A stretch of 64,000 bases of DNA from assembly GCA_017307285.1 (NCBI GenBank), contig JAFKFI010000074.1:38916-102915 (forward strand). The letters are read 5' to 3'. The number at the start of each line of letters is the position of its first letter. Positions within the stretch are counted from its first letter, which is position 1. This DNA comes from Alphaproteobacteria bacterium. Lineage in GTDB: Bacteria > Pseudomonadota > Alphaproteobacteria > Acetobacterales > Acetobacteraceae. The notes below the pieces were generated by a model that was given only the letters and a program-made list of their open reading frames with translations, ran no database searches and was not told the DNA's origin. Position numbers and translations under genes: made by a program. Shown piece by piece: positions 56,025 to 64,000 of this stretch.

Positions 56025-56669
56025 CCGCAACCGCCTCCCAATGTCCGGCGCTTCCCGCCGCTCGCGGGGAGCCATTCTGCCACAACAATGAGCGTTCGTC
56101 CTGTAACAAGTGCTTCGGTCGTCATTGTGGCGCGCGATATGGCTGGGGCGGGCCGGGCGCTCGCCCCGGAATGGTTTCACACCCGGCCGAAATGGCTGAT
56201 CCCGAAATCTCGTGAGCGATGAGGCGGAGCCATGCCGACATTCGCTTATCCGCACTTCACCTCTGACGGTCCAGCCGCGCCGGGCCGTTGGGTATCGTGT
56301 GGAACAGCTGCACCGTCGTCCTTCGTGACCGCGCAGTGTCGCAGTGGGTTCGTTCGGTCTCCTTCTGTGGAGGCCATTGTTTCCCGGCTTTTATCAATTT
56401 GCAACAATACCATGCCGCGAAGCGGGTGCGGGCGAGCAGGCTTGCGAACGGCGTCGCCGGTGTGGCTCTGTGCGGACATCCCGTACACCTCGTGCCCGCG
56501 GGAGTTGCGGAATGCCTGGGGGTGGATGCACGCTGCGAGTGCATCGGCGTCTACACCTTCCGGTGTTGTCGCTGGCAAAATTCCGCTACGGGCGCATCTT
56601 CTTCCTCGAGGACGCGGCCCGTTAGGTGCGTCCCTTCGGCGCGCCCGGCGATAATGGAGGCATGATCGA
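56025..56669. other. Long intergenic region between marR and the P450 operon
   Basis: I find no credible gene in these 645 bp; the open frames have no ribosome site, odd composition (Cys/Trp/Arg-rich) and no recognisable domain. It holds repeated ACAAT/ATTGT motifs: CACAACAAT (56081), GTCATTGTGG (about 56120), CATTGTTT (about 56376) and CAACAAT (56402). These could be MarR operators. It could also be a decayed gene. Confidence 0.5.
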
Positions 56670-56759
56670 ATGGTCCACACGGACGCGCGACTGACGGATC
56701 CCGATGGCCTGTCCGAGGCGATGATCGCGGCGGTCGCGCGCGTCGGAGCGCCGGCATGA
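56670..56759 (+). CDS. 29-codon ORF coupled to the P450 gene
   Basis: ATG 56670 to TGA 56759 encodes MVHTDARLTDPDGLSEAMIA plus nine residues. It has GGAGG 9 nt upstream, and its stop overlaps the P450 start (ATGA). It could be a translational-coupling leader, the remnant of a longer gene, or chance. I recognise no family. Confidence 0.35.
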   Translation: MVHTDARLTDPDGLSEAMIAAVARVGAPA

Positions 56760-57955
56760 TCGATGACTTCGACCTCGCCTCCCTGCCGGCCGGGTTTTAT
56801 GCCGACCCGTATCCGACCTACCACGCTCTGCGCGAAGCCGATCCCGTGCGGCGGATGCCGGACGGGTCGCTGTTTCTCTCACGCTATGACGACGTCGCGG
56901 CGGTGTATCGTGATGCAGGAAGGTTCAGCTCGGACAAGCGGATCGAGTTTCGGCCGAAATACGGCCCGGACTCGCGGCTGTATGAGCACCACACCACCAG
57001 CCTGGTGTTCAACGACCCGCCATTGCACACGCGGGTTCGCCGGCTGATGATGGGCGCGCTGACTGTGCGTGCGATCGCCGCGATGGAGCCCTCTCTGATC
57101 CGCCTGGTCGATCGGCTGCTGGATGCGGCGGCCGAGCGGGAAGAATTCGACCTTATCGCGGATTTCGCCTCGGCGATCCCGGTCGAAGTGATCGGCAATT
57201 TGCTCGACGTGCCCCACGCCGATCGCACGCCGCTGCGTGGCTGGTCGCTGGCGATCCTCGGTGCGTTGGAGCCGAGGCCGAGCAAGGCGCAACTCGACGC
57301 CGGCGAGCTGGCCGTTGCCGAATTCGTGGACTATTTGCGAAAGCTCGTCGCGGACCGGCGCCAGCGTCCGGGCGATCCGGGGCAGGATGTGCTGACCCGG
57401 CTGATCCAGGGCGAAGGCGGCGAGCGGCTGAACGAGACGGAGCTGCTGCAGAACTGCATCTTCATCCTCAATGCCGGTCACGAGACGACCACCAATCTCA
57501 TTGGCAACGGGCTGCACGCGCTACTCAAATGGCCTGAACAGCGCACTCGGCTGTTGGAGGACCCGCAACTGATCCGTACAGCAGTGGAGGAGTTCCTGCG
57601 CTTCGATAGCTCGAACCAGCTCGGTAACCGGATCAGCACAGCGCCGACGGAGATCGCCGGCGTGTCGGTCGCGCCCGGCACGCCGGTCACGCTGTGCATT
57701 GGCGCGGCCAATCGCGATCCGGCCCAGTTCGCCGACCCTGATCGGCTGGATCTCGGACGTGAGCCGAACCGGCATCTCGCCTTTGGGCTCGGCGTGCATC
57801 AATGTGCCGGCATGACGCTCGCGCGCCTGGAGGGGCGTATCGCGATCGGGCGTTTCATCCAACGTTTTCCCGAGTTCCGGCTGAACGGGACGCCCATACG
57901 CGGCGGGCGCGTGCGGTTCCGCGGTTTCCTCTCGCTTCCAGTGAGGACAGCATGA
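56756..57955 (+). CDS. Cytochrome P450
   Basis: Soluble class I bacterial P450, 399 aa. The heme-binding loop is [20 protein letters not shown] (axial Cys). The I-helix oxygen-activation segment is [20 protein letters not shown], with the K-helix ExxR (EEFLRF) and the substrate-recognition region upstream. It needs a ferredoxin/reductase, not seen here. It starts inside the stop of the 29-codon ORF and its own stop overlaps hmgA (ATGA), so it is tightly coupled to homogentisate breakdown. The substrate is unknown; an aromatic compound is inferred. Confidence 0.92.
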   Translation: MIDDFDLASLPAGFYADPYPTYHALREADPVRRMPDGSLFLSRYDDVAAVYRDAGRFSSDKRIEFRPKYGPDSRLYEHHTTSLVFNDPPLHTRVRRLMMGALTVRAIAAMEPSLIRLVDRLLDAAAEREEFDLIADFASAIPVEVIGNLLDVPHADRTPLRGWSLAILGALEPRPSKAQLDAGELAVAEFVDYLRKLVADRRQRPGDPGQDVLTRLIQGEGGERLNETELLQNCIFILNAGHETTTNLIGNGLHALLKWPEQRTRLLEDPQLIRTAVEEFLRFDSSNQLGNRISTAPTEIAGVSVAPGTPVTLCIGAANRDPAQFADPDRLDLGREPNRHLAFGLGVHQCAGMTLARLEGRIAIGRFIQRFPEFRLNGTPIRGGRVRFRGFLSLPVRTA

Positions 57956-59259
57956 TCGAGGACGGGCTCATCTATCTCTCGGGTTTCGGCAATCAGAACG
58001 CGACGGAGGCGGTCGGCGGCGCGCTGCCGATCGGGCGCAACTCGCCGCAGCGGGCGGCGCACGGCCTGTACGCCGAGCAGCTCTCGGGCACGCCGTTCAC
58101 CGTGCCGCGCTCCGAGGCGCGCCGGACTTGGCTGTATCGCATCCGGCCTTCCGTGGAGCACCCGCCCTATCAGCGCATCGACAATGGCTTGCTCTGCGGC
58201 CCGCTCTCGCCGCCGACGCCCAACCGGATGCGCTGGGACCCGCTGCCGATGCCCGATACGCCGACCGATTTCGTCTCCGGGCTCGCCACATTGGTTGGCA
58301 ACGCGGACGTTGGCTCGGCGACCGGCGTGTCGGTGCACATCTATCGGGCCAATCGCTCGATGCGGCGGGTGTTCTGGAGTGCCGATGGGGAGTTCCTGCT
58401 GGTGCCGCAGCAGGGTGGGTTGCAACTCGACACCGAAATGGGCCGACTCTCGGTGGCACCGGGCGAGATCGCCGTCCTCCCGCGCGGCGTGCGCTTTCGC
58501 GTGGTACTGCGCGACGCAGAGGCGCGAGGATATATCTGCGAGAATCACGGCGCTGCCTTTCGGCTGCCCGAGCTCGGGCCGATCGGTGCCAATGGCCTTG
58601 CCAATCCTCGCGATTTCCTCACGCCGGTCGCCTGGTTCGAGGATCGCGACGAGCCGGTCGAGGTGGTGCAGAAATTCATGGGCGCGCTATGGGCGATGGA
58701 GCTCAACCGCTCGCCGCTCGACGTGGTGGCCTGGCACGGTAATCTAGCCCCATACAAATACGACCTATCCCGATTCAACGTGATCGGCTCGGTCAGCTTC
58801 GATCACCCGGACCCGTCGATCTTCACCGTGCTGACCGCGCCCACTGAGGCGCCGGGCGTGGCGAATGTCGATTTCGCGATCTTCCCGCCGCGCTGGCTGG
58901 TGGCGGAGGATACATTCCGCCCGCCTTGGTTTCACCGCAACGTGATGAACGAGTTCATGGGCCTGGTGCACGGCGCCTATGACGGCAAGCAAGGCGGATT
59001 CGTGCCTGGCGGCGCCTCGTTGCATCCGTCGATGAGCGCGCACGGGCCGGACACGTCGACTTGGCACCGCGCCACAGAGGCCGAGCTCGCGCCGCACAAG
59101 ATCGAAGACACGCTCGCCTTCATGTTCGAGACCCGGCTGCTGCTGCGGCCGACCGAGTTCGCGCTAACTTGTCCACAGCGTCAGGCCGATTACGATGCAT
59201 GCTGGCAGGGATTGAAGAAGCACTTCCGCCAGGGGCACCATGATCGACGCGACGCATGA
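57952..59259 (+). CDS. hmgA: Homogentisate 1,2-dioxygenase
   Basis: Fe(II) ring-cleaving dioxygenase of tyrosine/phenylalanine catabolism, converting homogentisate to maleylacetoacetate, 435 aa. Conserved blocks: [40 protein letters not shown] and [20 protein letters not shown]. The iron ligands (two His and Glu, in FHRNVMNEF and [12 protein letters not shown]) are present. It overlaps the P450 upstream by 4 bp and fahA downstream by 20 bp. Confidence 0.96.
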   Translation: MIEDGLIYLSGFGNQNATEAVGGALPIGRNSPQRAAHGLYAEQLSGTPFTVPRSEARRTWLYRIRPSVEHPPYQRIDNGLLCGPLSPPTPNRMRWDPLPMPDTPTDFVSGLATLVGNADVGSATGVSVHIYRANRSMRRVFWSADGEFLLVPQQGGLQLDTEMGRLSVAPGEIAVLPRGVRFRVVLRDAEARGYICENHGAAFRLPELGPIGANGLANPRDFLTPVAWFEDRDEPVEVVQKFMGALWAMELNRSPLDVVAWHGNLAPYKYDLSRFNVIGSVSFDHPDPSIFTVLTAPTEAPGVANVDFAIFPPRWLVAEDTFRPPWFHRNVMNEFMGLVHGAYDGKQGGFVPGGASLHPSMSAHGPDTSTWHRATEAELAPHKIEDTLAFMFETRLLLRPTEFALTCPQRQADYDACWQGLKKHFRQGHHDRRDA

Positions 59260-60547
59260 TCCGAGCCGCCGCAGCTGGGTGGAGTCGGCCAACGAGCATC
59301 CGCATTTCCCCATCCAGAACCTGCCGCTCGGCGTGTTCAGCAAGGAGGACGAGAGCGCGCGCGGCGGCATCGCGATCGGCGATGAGATTTTCGACCTGCG
59401 CGCGGCACTCGAGGCGGGGCTGTTTGGCGGCGAGGCACGTGCAGCCGCCGAGGCGGCGGCTGGACCGATGCTCAATCCGCTGCTCGCACTCGGTGCCACC
59501 GCGCGGCAAGCGCTGCGGCGGCGTGTCTCCGATATCCTGGATGCGAACGGCGCGGATCGCGCCAGGATTGAGGCGGCGCGTGATCGGCTGCTGCATCTCG
59601 CCGATGACTGTACGATGCACGTCCCTGCCGCGATCGGCGACTACACGGATTTCTTTGCCGGCATCCATCATGCCCGCAACGGCGGCAAGTTGAACCGTCC
59701 CGACAATCCGCTCGCAGCCAACTATAAATATGTGCCCGTCGCCTATCACAGCCGCGCCTCGTCGATCCGCGCTTCTGGGACGGATGTGCGGCGGCCCAAA
59801 GGCCAGCGGCTCTCCGCGGGCAGGGAGGTTCCGGAATACGGTCCGTGCGAGCGGCTCGACTACGAGATGGAACTCGGCATCTGGATCGGGCCGGGCAACG
59901 CGCATGGCGAGCCGATCCCGATTGCGCGCGCGGCCGAGCACATCGCCGGCTTCTGCCTGCTGAACGATTGGTCGGCGCGGGATATTCAGACTTGGGAGAG
60001 CCAGCCGCTCGGGCCGTTTCTGGCAAAAAGCTTTCAAACCAGCATATCACCTTGGATCGTGACACCGGAGGCGCTGGTGCCGTTTCGTATCGCGCAGCCG
60101 GCGCGCCCCGAGGGCGATCCCGCGCCGCTGCCCTATCTGTTCGACGCCGCCGACCAAGCATGCGGGGGGTTGAGCATCGATCTCGAAGTCTTGCTGCTCA
60201 CCGAGGCGATGCGCGACCGGGGACTGCCACCGCATCGCATGTCGCGCGCCAATGCGCGGGAGTTGTACTGGACCGTGGCACAGATGGTTGCCCATCACAC
60301 CGCCGGCGGCTGCGATCTGCGCCCCGGCGATCTGTTCGGCAGTGGCACCATCTCCGACCCCGACCCGTCTGGCTTCGGCGCGCTACTGGAGATCACGGAA
60401 GCCGGCCGCAAGCCCGTCGTGCTTTCCTCGGGCGAGACGCGGACGTTCCTACAAGACGGTGACGAGGTGATTTTCCGCGGCACGTGCCGGGCTGATGGGT
60501 TCGTGCCGATCGGCTTCGGCGAGTGTCGGGGGCGCGTGGTGGGCTGA
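59240..60547 (+). CDS. fahA: Fumarylacetoacetase
   Basis: The last step of the homogentisate pathway: splits fumarylacetoacetate to fumarate and acetoacetate, 435 aa. Characteristic blocks are [51 protein letters not shown] and [12 protein letters not shown]. Together these carry the metal ligands and catalytic His. No maleylacetoacetate isomerase is in the window; it may lie elsewhere or the isomer may be handled otherwise. Confidence 0.96.
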   Translation: MIDATHDPSRRSWVESANEHPHFPIQNLPLGVFSKEDESARGGIAIGDEIFDLRAALEAGLFGGEARAAAEAAAGPMLNPLLALGATARQALRRRVSDILDANGADRARIEAARDRLLHLADDCTMHVPAAIGDYTDFFAGIHHARNGGKLNRPDNPLAANYKYVPVAYHSRASSIRASGTDVRRPKGQRLSAGREVPEYGPCERLDYEMELGIWIGPGNAHGEPIPIARAAEHIAGFCLLNDWSARDIQTWESQPLGPFLAKSFQTSISPWIVTPEALVPFRIAQPARPEGDPAPLPYLFDAADQACGGLSIDLEVLLLTEAMRDRGLPPHRMSRANARELYWTVAQMVAHHTAGGCDLRPGDLFGSGTISDPDPSGFGALLEITEAGRKPVVLSSGETRTFLQDGDEVIFRGTCRADGFVPIGFGECRGRVVG

Positions 60548-60575
60548 CCGCATTCGCATACCGCCGGCTGCACGC

Positions 60576-61748
60576 ATGAATTTTCCCACCTGGCTGCCGT
60601 GGCTTCTCGGCTTTCTGACGGCGATCGGACCGGCTTCCATCGACATGTATCTGCCGGCCTTCCCGGCCATCGAGACTTCGTTCGCCGCGCCGGAAGGTGC
60701 CGCGCAGATTACGCTGGCGACCTATTTCGCGGGGCTCGCGGTGGGGCAGATGACCCAGGGCACGCTCTCCGACCGCTTCGGCCGGCGCGCGCCTATCATG
60801 GTCGGCACCCTGATCTATGCCGCCGCCTCCGTCGGCAGCGCGCTGGCACCCAGCATCTTCTGGTTATCGGTGTTCCGTGCGATCGCAGCGTTTGGCGCCG
60901 CCGCCAGCACCGTGATCCCGCGCGCCGTCGTGCGCGACCTCGCAACCGGACAGGCAGCGGCGGTGATGATGTCGCAGCTCACCCTGGTGCTGGGCGTCGC
61001 GCCGATCCTGGCGCCGAGCCTCGGCGGCGTGATCCTGATTTTCGGCAACTGGCGCTGGATCTTCTGGGTGCTGGCCGCCTACGCCGCGCTGTGCTGTGTC
61101 CTGGTCTGGGTGTTGCTGCCCGACACGCTCCCGGTGGAGCGACGCACCCGGCTTCATCCCGGCGAGCAGCTCGCCCGTTACGGCGCCATTCTGCGCGAAC
61201 GCGGTTTTCGGTCGCACGCCGCGATGGGGTGTGCCGCGTCGTTCGCGTTCTTCAGCTATCTCGGCGGCTCGTCGCCCGTGTTCATCCGCGGCTTCGGCCT
61301 GTCACCGTCGCAATACGCGGTGGTCTTCGGGCTGTGCGCGATGGGACTGATCGTGAACTCGCAGGTCAATGTCCGCCTCCTGCCGCGCTTCGGCCCGCAC
61401 GCAATTCTGCGCGTCGTCGGGCGTGTGCATCTTTGCGCGACGCTGGCGCTGGTGGCGGTTGCGTTCAGCCAGACTCACGTTTTCCTGCTGGTCCTTTTGC
61501 CGGTGTTCGTCGCGGTGAGCTGTATGGGGTTCATTAATCCGAACGTGGTGGTCGGCGCGCTCGCGCGTCATGCACACCAGGCCGGCAGCGCATCAGCGCT
61601 AATGGGCACCGGCCAGTTCCTCCTCGGCGCGGTCGGCGGGCTCGTGGTTGGCGCGTTCACCGACGGTACGCCGCGCGCAATGGCGGCGCTGATGCTCGCC
61701 GGCTCCATCGGCATGGTCGTCGCGGACCTGTTCCGGCCACGAGCGTAG
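60576..61748 (+). CDS. MFS transporter, Bcr/CflA-like
   Basis: A 390-aa twelve-helix drug/H+ antiporter family protein. It begins FPTWLPWLLGFLTAIGPASI and continues DMYLPAFPAIETSFAAPEGA, characteristic of Bcr/CflA, then GQMTQGTLSDRFGRRAPIMV (motif A). It is 28 bp after fahA and probably cotranscribed; it could export a toxic intermediate or act on an unrelated drug. It converges on the ACP gene with a 6-bp gap. Confidence 0.88.
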   Translation: MNFPTWLPWLLGFLTAIGPASIDMYLPAFPAIETSFAAPEGAAQITLATYFAGLAVGQMTQGTLSDRFGRRAPIMVGTLIYAAASVGSALAPSIFWLSVFRAIAAFGAAASTVIPRAVVRDLATGQAAAVMMSQLTLVLGVAPILAPSLGGVILIFGNWRWIFWVLAAYAALCCVLVWVLLPDTLPVERRTRLHPGEQLARYGAILRERGFRSHAAMGCAASFAFFSYLGGSSPVFIRGFGLSPSQYAVVFGLCAMGLIVNSQVNVRLLPRFGPHAILRVVGRVHLCATLALVAVAFSQTHVFLLVLLPVFVAVSCMGFINPNVVVGALARHAHQAGSASALMGTGQFLLGAVGGLVVGAFTDGTPRAMAALMLAGSIGMVVADLFRPRA

Positions 61749-61754
61749 CGAGGG

Positions 61755-62108
61755 TTAGGGGCGGGCGCCTTCGATGACGCGCGCCACCGGCCACCTCGTG
61801 TACTCGGGCCTGGCGAGACCGACCGGCATTTCGACGGGCTCGTCGCCGACGACGTCACGGAAGAAGTGGCGGCTGAGATAGGCCACGATGTCGGAGACTG
61901 TCTCGAACTCCAGGACGCTGTCGCGGGAGAACTCGATCTCGAACAGCTCCTCGAGGCACATCGCGACCTCCACGAGATCGAGACTGTCGAAAGCCAGGTC
62001 CTCGTCGAACCGGGTTTCTCCCGTGATCTGGACGTTGCCGGGAGCGGAGACCGTCTGGATCGCCGCGGCGACCCGGGTGAGGATCAAGTTGTTCAGAGCT
62101 GAATGCAT
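61755..62108 (-). CDS. Acyl carrier protein-like protein with C-terminal extension
   Basis: A 117-aa ACP. The phosphopantetheine Ser is in DEDLAFDSLDLVEVAMCLEE (DSL motif), in the usual four-helix fold (residues about 1-85). About 30 extra residues follow (EMPVGLARPEYTRWPVARVI), which normal ACPs lack. No fatty-acid or polyketide genes are near, so it is an orphan carrier whose partner enzymes are elsewhere. ATG 62108 has GGAGGGG upstream. Confidence 0.83.
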   Translation of the reverse strand: MHSALNNLILTRVAAAIQTVSAPGNVQITGETRFDEDLAFDSLDLVEVAMCLEELFEIEFSRDSVLEFETVSDIVAYLSRHFFRDVVGDEPVEMPVGLARPEYTRWPVARVIEGARP

Positions 62109-62274
62109 GGACCCCTCCAATTCCGCGAGGTAGGTGCAACGCTACAAGCCCCGGCAAGGCTCCGATGTGAGTGCGATCACACCCAGCTTTCCTTCCATCG
62201 AATTTTTCCTTGCCGTGCATGGTGTGGGCTCACCGGCTATCGTGCCTCCCGAAACTGGCGAGAAAGGGGCGAAT

Positions 62275-63471
62275 GTGATCAGAACGGCCATTGGACGCCG
62301 CGCGACCATCGCGGGACTCGCGACTGTACCGCTCGCGCATGGCGCGCGAGCGCAGAGCGACGCGGTGAAGATCGGCGTGTTGACCGATGAGAGCGGTCCG
62401 TACGCGGATAGCGGCGGCCCTGGCTCGGTGCTGGCCGCGCGCATGGCGGCGGCGGATTTCGGGCCGACGGTGCTCGGCAAGCCGATCGAGATCGTGCACG
62501 GCGATACGCTCAACAAGCCGGATGTCGCCGGCGCGCTGGCGCGCAAATGGTACGATTCGGACGGCGTTGACGTCATCACCGATCTGCCAGTGACACCCGT
62601 CGCGCTCGCCGTGCAGCAGGCGGCGAAGGAGAAGCAGCGCAGCGTGATGATCACCGCCGCGGCGATCACCGAATTCACCTCCAAGCTGTGCTCGCCCTAC
62701 AGCACGCATTGGGCGGACGACACGCACGCGCTCACCGTCGGCACCGCGCGTGAGGTTGTACGCGGCGGGGGCAAGAGCTGGTTCTTCATCACGGTGGACT
62801 TCAGCTTCGGCCGAGCATTGGAGGCGGAAGCGAAGTCGATCATCGAGGCGAATGGTGGGCGGATGGTCGGCTCGGCCTACTTCCCGATCGGCAACACCGA
62901 TTTCTCGTCGCAACTAATCGCCGCGCAGAGTTCCGGTGCCGAGATCATCGGTCTGGCGGCAGTGGGCAACGACCAGGTCAATCTGATCAAGCAGGCTCGC
63001 GAGTTTGGCGTGCAGAGCAAGGGCAAGCAGAGGCTGGCGGGATTCCTCGTTTATCTCACCGATATTCATGCGTTGGGCCTCAACGTATCCCAGGGGCTGA
63101 CGTTCTCATCCGGGTTCTACTGGGATCAGACCGACGCCTCGCGTGCGTTCTCCAAGCGCTTCTTTGCCGAGCGGCACGCGATGCCGACCAAGAACCAGGC
63201 GGCAATCTATGTCGCCAGTTTGCATTTTCTCAAGGCAATGGCGCAGGCCGGCAGTCGCGATGCGGTCGCGGTCGGCCGTGCGATGCGCGCGCTGCCGGTG
63301 GACTATCTCGGCCACAAGGCCTCGGTGCGAGGCGATGGGCGGGTGCTCTACGCCCTCACCCTGTATCGGGTGAAATCACCGCAGGAGAGCAAGGCCCCTT
63401 GGGACTATTTGACCGCGGTTGCCACTGTCCCCGCGGCCGAGGCGTTTCTAGCGCAATCCTGCGGAATGTGA
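62275..63471 (+). CDS. ABC transporter substrate-binding protein, branched-chain amino acid type 2
   Basis: Periplasmic binding protein, 398 aa. The N-terminus has a twin-arginine-like pair (GRRATIAGLATVPLAHGARA), then VKIGVLTDESGPYADSGGPG. Conserved lobes: VDFSFGRALEAEAKSII, IGNTDFSSQLIAAQSSGAEI. The start is GTG 62275 with AAAGGGG upstream. No permease or ATPase genes are in the window. This is the second orphan receptor of the class here. Confidence 0.88.
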   Translation: MIRTAIGRRATIAGLATVPLAHGARAQSDAVKIGVLTDESGPYADSGGPGSVLAARMAAADFGPTVLGKPIEIVHGDTLNKPDVAGALARKWYDSDGVDVITDLPVTPVALAVQQAAKEKQRSVMITAAAITEFTSKLCSPYSTHWADDTHALTVGTAREVVRGGGKSWFFITVDFSFGRALEAEAKSIIEANGGRMVGSAYFPIGNTDFSSQLIAAQSSGAEIIGLAAVGNDQVNLIKQAREFGVQSKGKQRLAGFLVYLTDIHALGLNVSQGLTFSSGFYWDQTDASRAFSKRFFAERHAMPTKNQAAIYVASLHFLKAMAQAGSRDAVAVGRAMRALPVDYLGHKASVRGDGRVLYALTLYRVKSPQESKAPWDYLTAVATVPAAEAFLAQSCGM

Positions 63472-63484
63472 TTGTGCATCGAAG

Positions 63485-63532
63485 TGGCGGAATAAATTCC
63501 GCCCTACGCGTAGGGCGGAATTCATTCCGCCA
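63485..63532. repeat. REP-like palindrome, copy 2 (head-to-head pair)
   Basis: Two units of the GGCGGAAT/ATTCCGCC palindrome (63486-63503 and 63514-63531) flank CTACGCGTAG. Together they make a 48-bp inverted repeat with one mismatched pair. It lies between convergent genes, as does copy 1 at 24064. Probably a bidirectional terminator or REP/BIME-like element. Confidence 0.6.
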
Positions 63533-63546
63533 TGCTTCCACGGCCA

Positions 63547-64000
63547 CTATATCTGCGAGTAGCCGGACCCGCTGAGTTCGACGCCGCGCCCCGCCGCGTT
63601 CTCGATCAATCCGTATTCCTTGAGGATCTGCTGGCTGTAGGTGACGCGGCCGTTGACCTTCGAGGCCGGCTCGCTGGCCAGCAGCAGCACGGCGCGGGCC
63701 ATGTAGGCGGGCGGCTCGCCCTTCGGATCGTCCATGCCGCTGACCAGCTTGTGGAACACGGTTCCGGGCGTTGGCACCACGCGCGAGGGTGAGACGGCTG
63801 CGACGGTGATCCCACCATATTGCGCCACTTCCTGCGCGAGGCCCTGCGTGAAGCGCTCCAGCGCCGCCTTCGTGGCGCCATAGAGCACGCCGCCATGCGC
63901 GGTCTGGTCCTCGTAGGGACCGCGGCCGGGGCCGATCGCGGAGCCAGAGCTGATGTTGACGATGGCGCCGGCGCGCTTGGCGATCCTGTCCGGCAGCACG
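63547..64000 (-). CDS. SDR-family oxidoreductase, 3' part (runs off the right edge)
   Basis: The C-terminal 150 residues of a short-chain dehydrogenase. The active-site segment is AIVNISSGSAIG followed by LYGATKAALERFTQGLAQEV (Ser...Tyr-x3-Lys), then AVSPSRVVPTPGT. The N-terminal cofactor domain lies beyond the window. Substrate unknown; the tail carries RVTYSQQILKEYGLI. Confidence 0.85.
   Translation of the reverse strand, partial: VLPDRIAKRAGAIVNISSGSAIGPGRGPYEDQTAHGGVLYGATKAALERFTQGLAQEVAQYGGITVAAVSPSRVVPTPGTVFHKLVSGMDDPKGEPPAYMARAVLLLASEPASKVNGRVTYSQQILKEYGLIENAAGRGVELSGSGYSQI

Noticed and set aside
56232..56665. Possible genes in the 645-bp gap before the P450
   Set aside because: Several short open frames, none with a ribosome site, domain or plausible composition.
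1..64000. CRISPR arrays, insertion sequences, prophage or integrase genes
   Set aside because: No spaced direct repeats, transposase motifs or phage structural genes were seen by eye.

Overview
The window is a high-GC, densely packed bacterial chromosome segment. Several features point to an alphaproteobacterium of the Rhodospirillales, most likely Acetobacteraceae-like (inference). They are: an F0 ATP synthase operon with duplicated b/b' subunits and no F1 genes beside it; CcrM next to RNase HII; a mutY / dciA / dsbA-like / smc block; a UDG / lytic transglycosylase / moaB block beside ETF-QO; and a Hint_2-type protein. I see no phage, insertion sequence or CRISPR array. Most genes are housekeeping, with small catabolic and surface modules between them.

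Layout. 1-4.7 kb: 5' part of a dihydroorotase, a PEP-CTERM surface protein, then a translationally coupled asparagine synthase and GT4 glycosyltransferase. 4.7-13.3 kb: YgfZ, a Ni/Co transporter, a LysR/MFS pair, a small lipoprotein, and the coupled nitrilase-NAD kinase-Der operon. 13.4-19.2 kb: an orphan ABC binding protein, the atpI-B-E-F'-F operon with its own promoter and terminator, and an ABC exporter. 19.2-24.1 kb: a PDZ/multi-TM/GAF membrane protein without an output domain, divergent from a beta-repeat/matrixin-protease/Hint fusion. 24.1-31.2 kb: a frameshifted smc, a DsbA-like protein, DciA, MutY and a DHA2 efflux pump. 31.2-38.3 kb: a ClpP-like lipoprotein, CcrM, RNase HII, an acyltransferase, a Met-rich secreted protein, carbonic anhydrase, a TauE/SafE permease and a second PEP-CTERM protein. 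38.4-42.3 kb: a radical SAM protein, two TIGR04283/TIGR04282-like glycosyltransferases and a ClC channel. 42.3-51.7 kb: MoaB, Slt, a UDG-like protein, ETF-QO, a TPR protein, IspE, tRNA-Gln and a frameshifted sth. 51.7-61.7 kb: a sugar-acid-type cluster (enolase-superfamily enzyme, ThDP enzyme, divergent SDR), a MarR regulator, and a P450-hmgA-fahA operon for homogentisate breakdown followed by a Bcr/CflA transporter. 61.8-64 kb: an orphan acyl carrier protein, a second ABC binding protein and a partial SDR.

The most interesting signals are these. (1) Both PEP-CTERM genes, 37 kb apart, have a sigma-54 type -24/-12 element plus a shared upstream motif, GTCGGAAA-NN-TTTACA, at nearly the same distance. 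This looks like a common enhancer-binding-protein regulon. (2) A metalloprotease is fused to a self-processing Hint domain, next to a divergent sensor-like membrane protein. (3) A cytochrome P450 is translationally coupled to homogentisate dioxygenase and preceded by a coupled 29-codon ORF. (4) The UDG-like protein has lost the family's usual uracil-recognition Asn and His. (5) smc and sth each carry what looks like a single-base frameshift; these may be sequencing errors.
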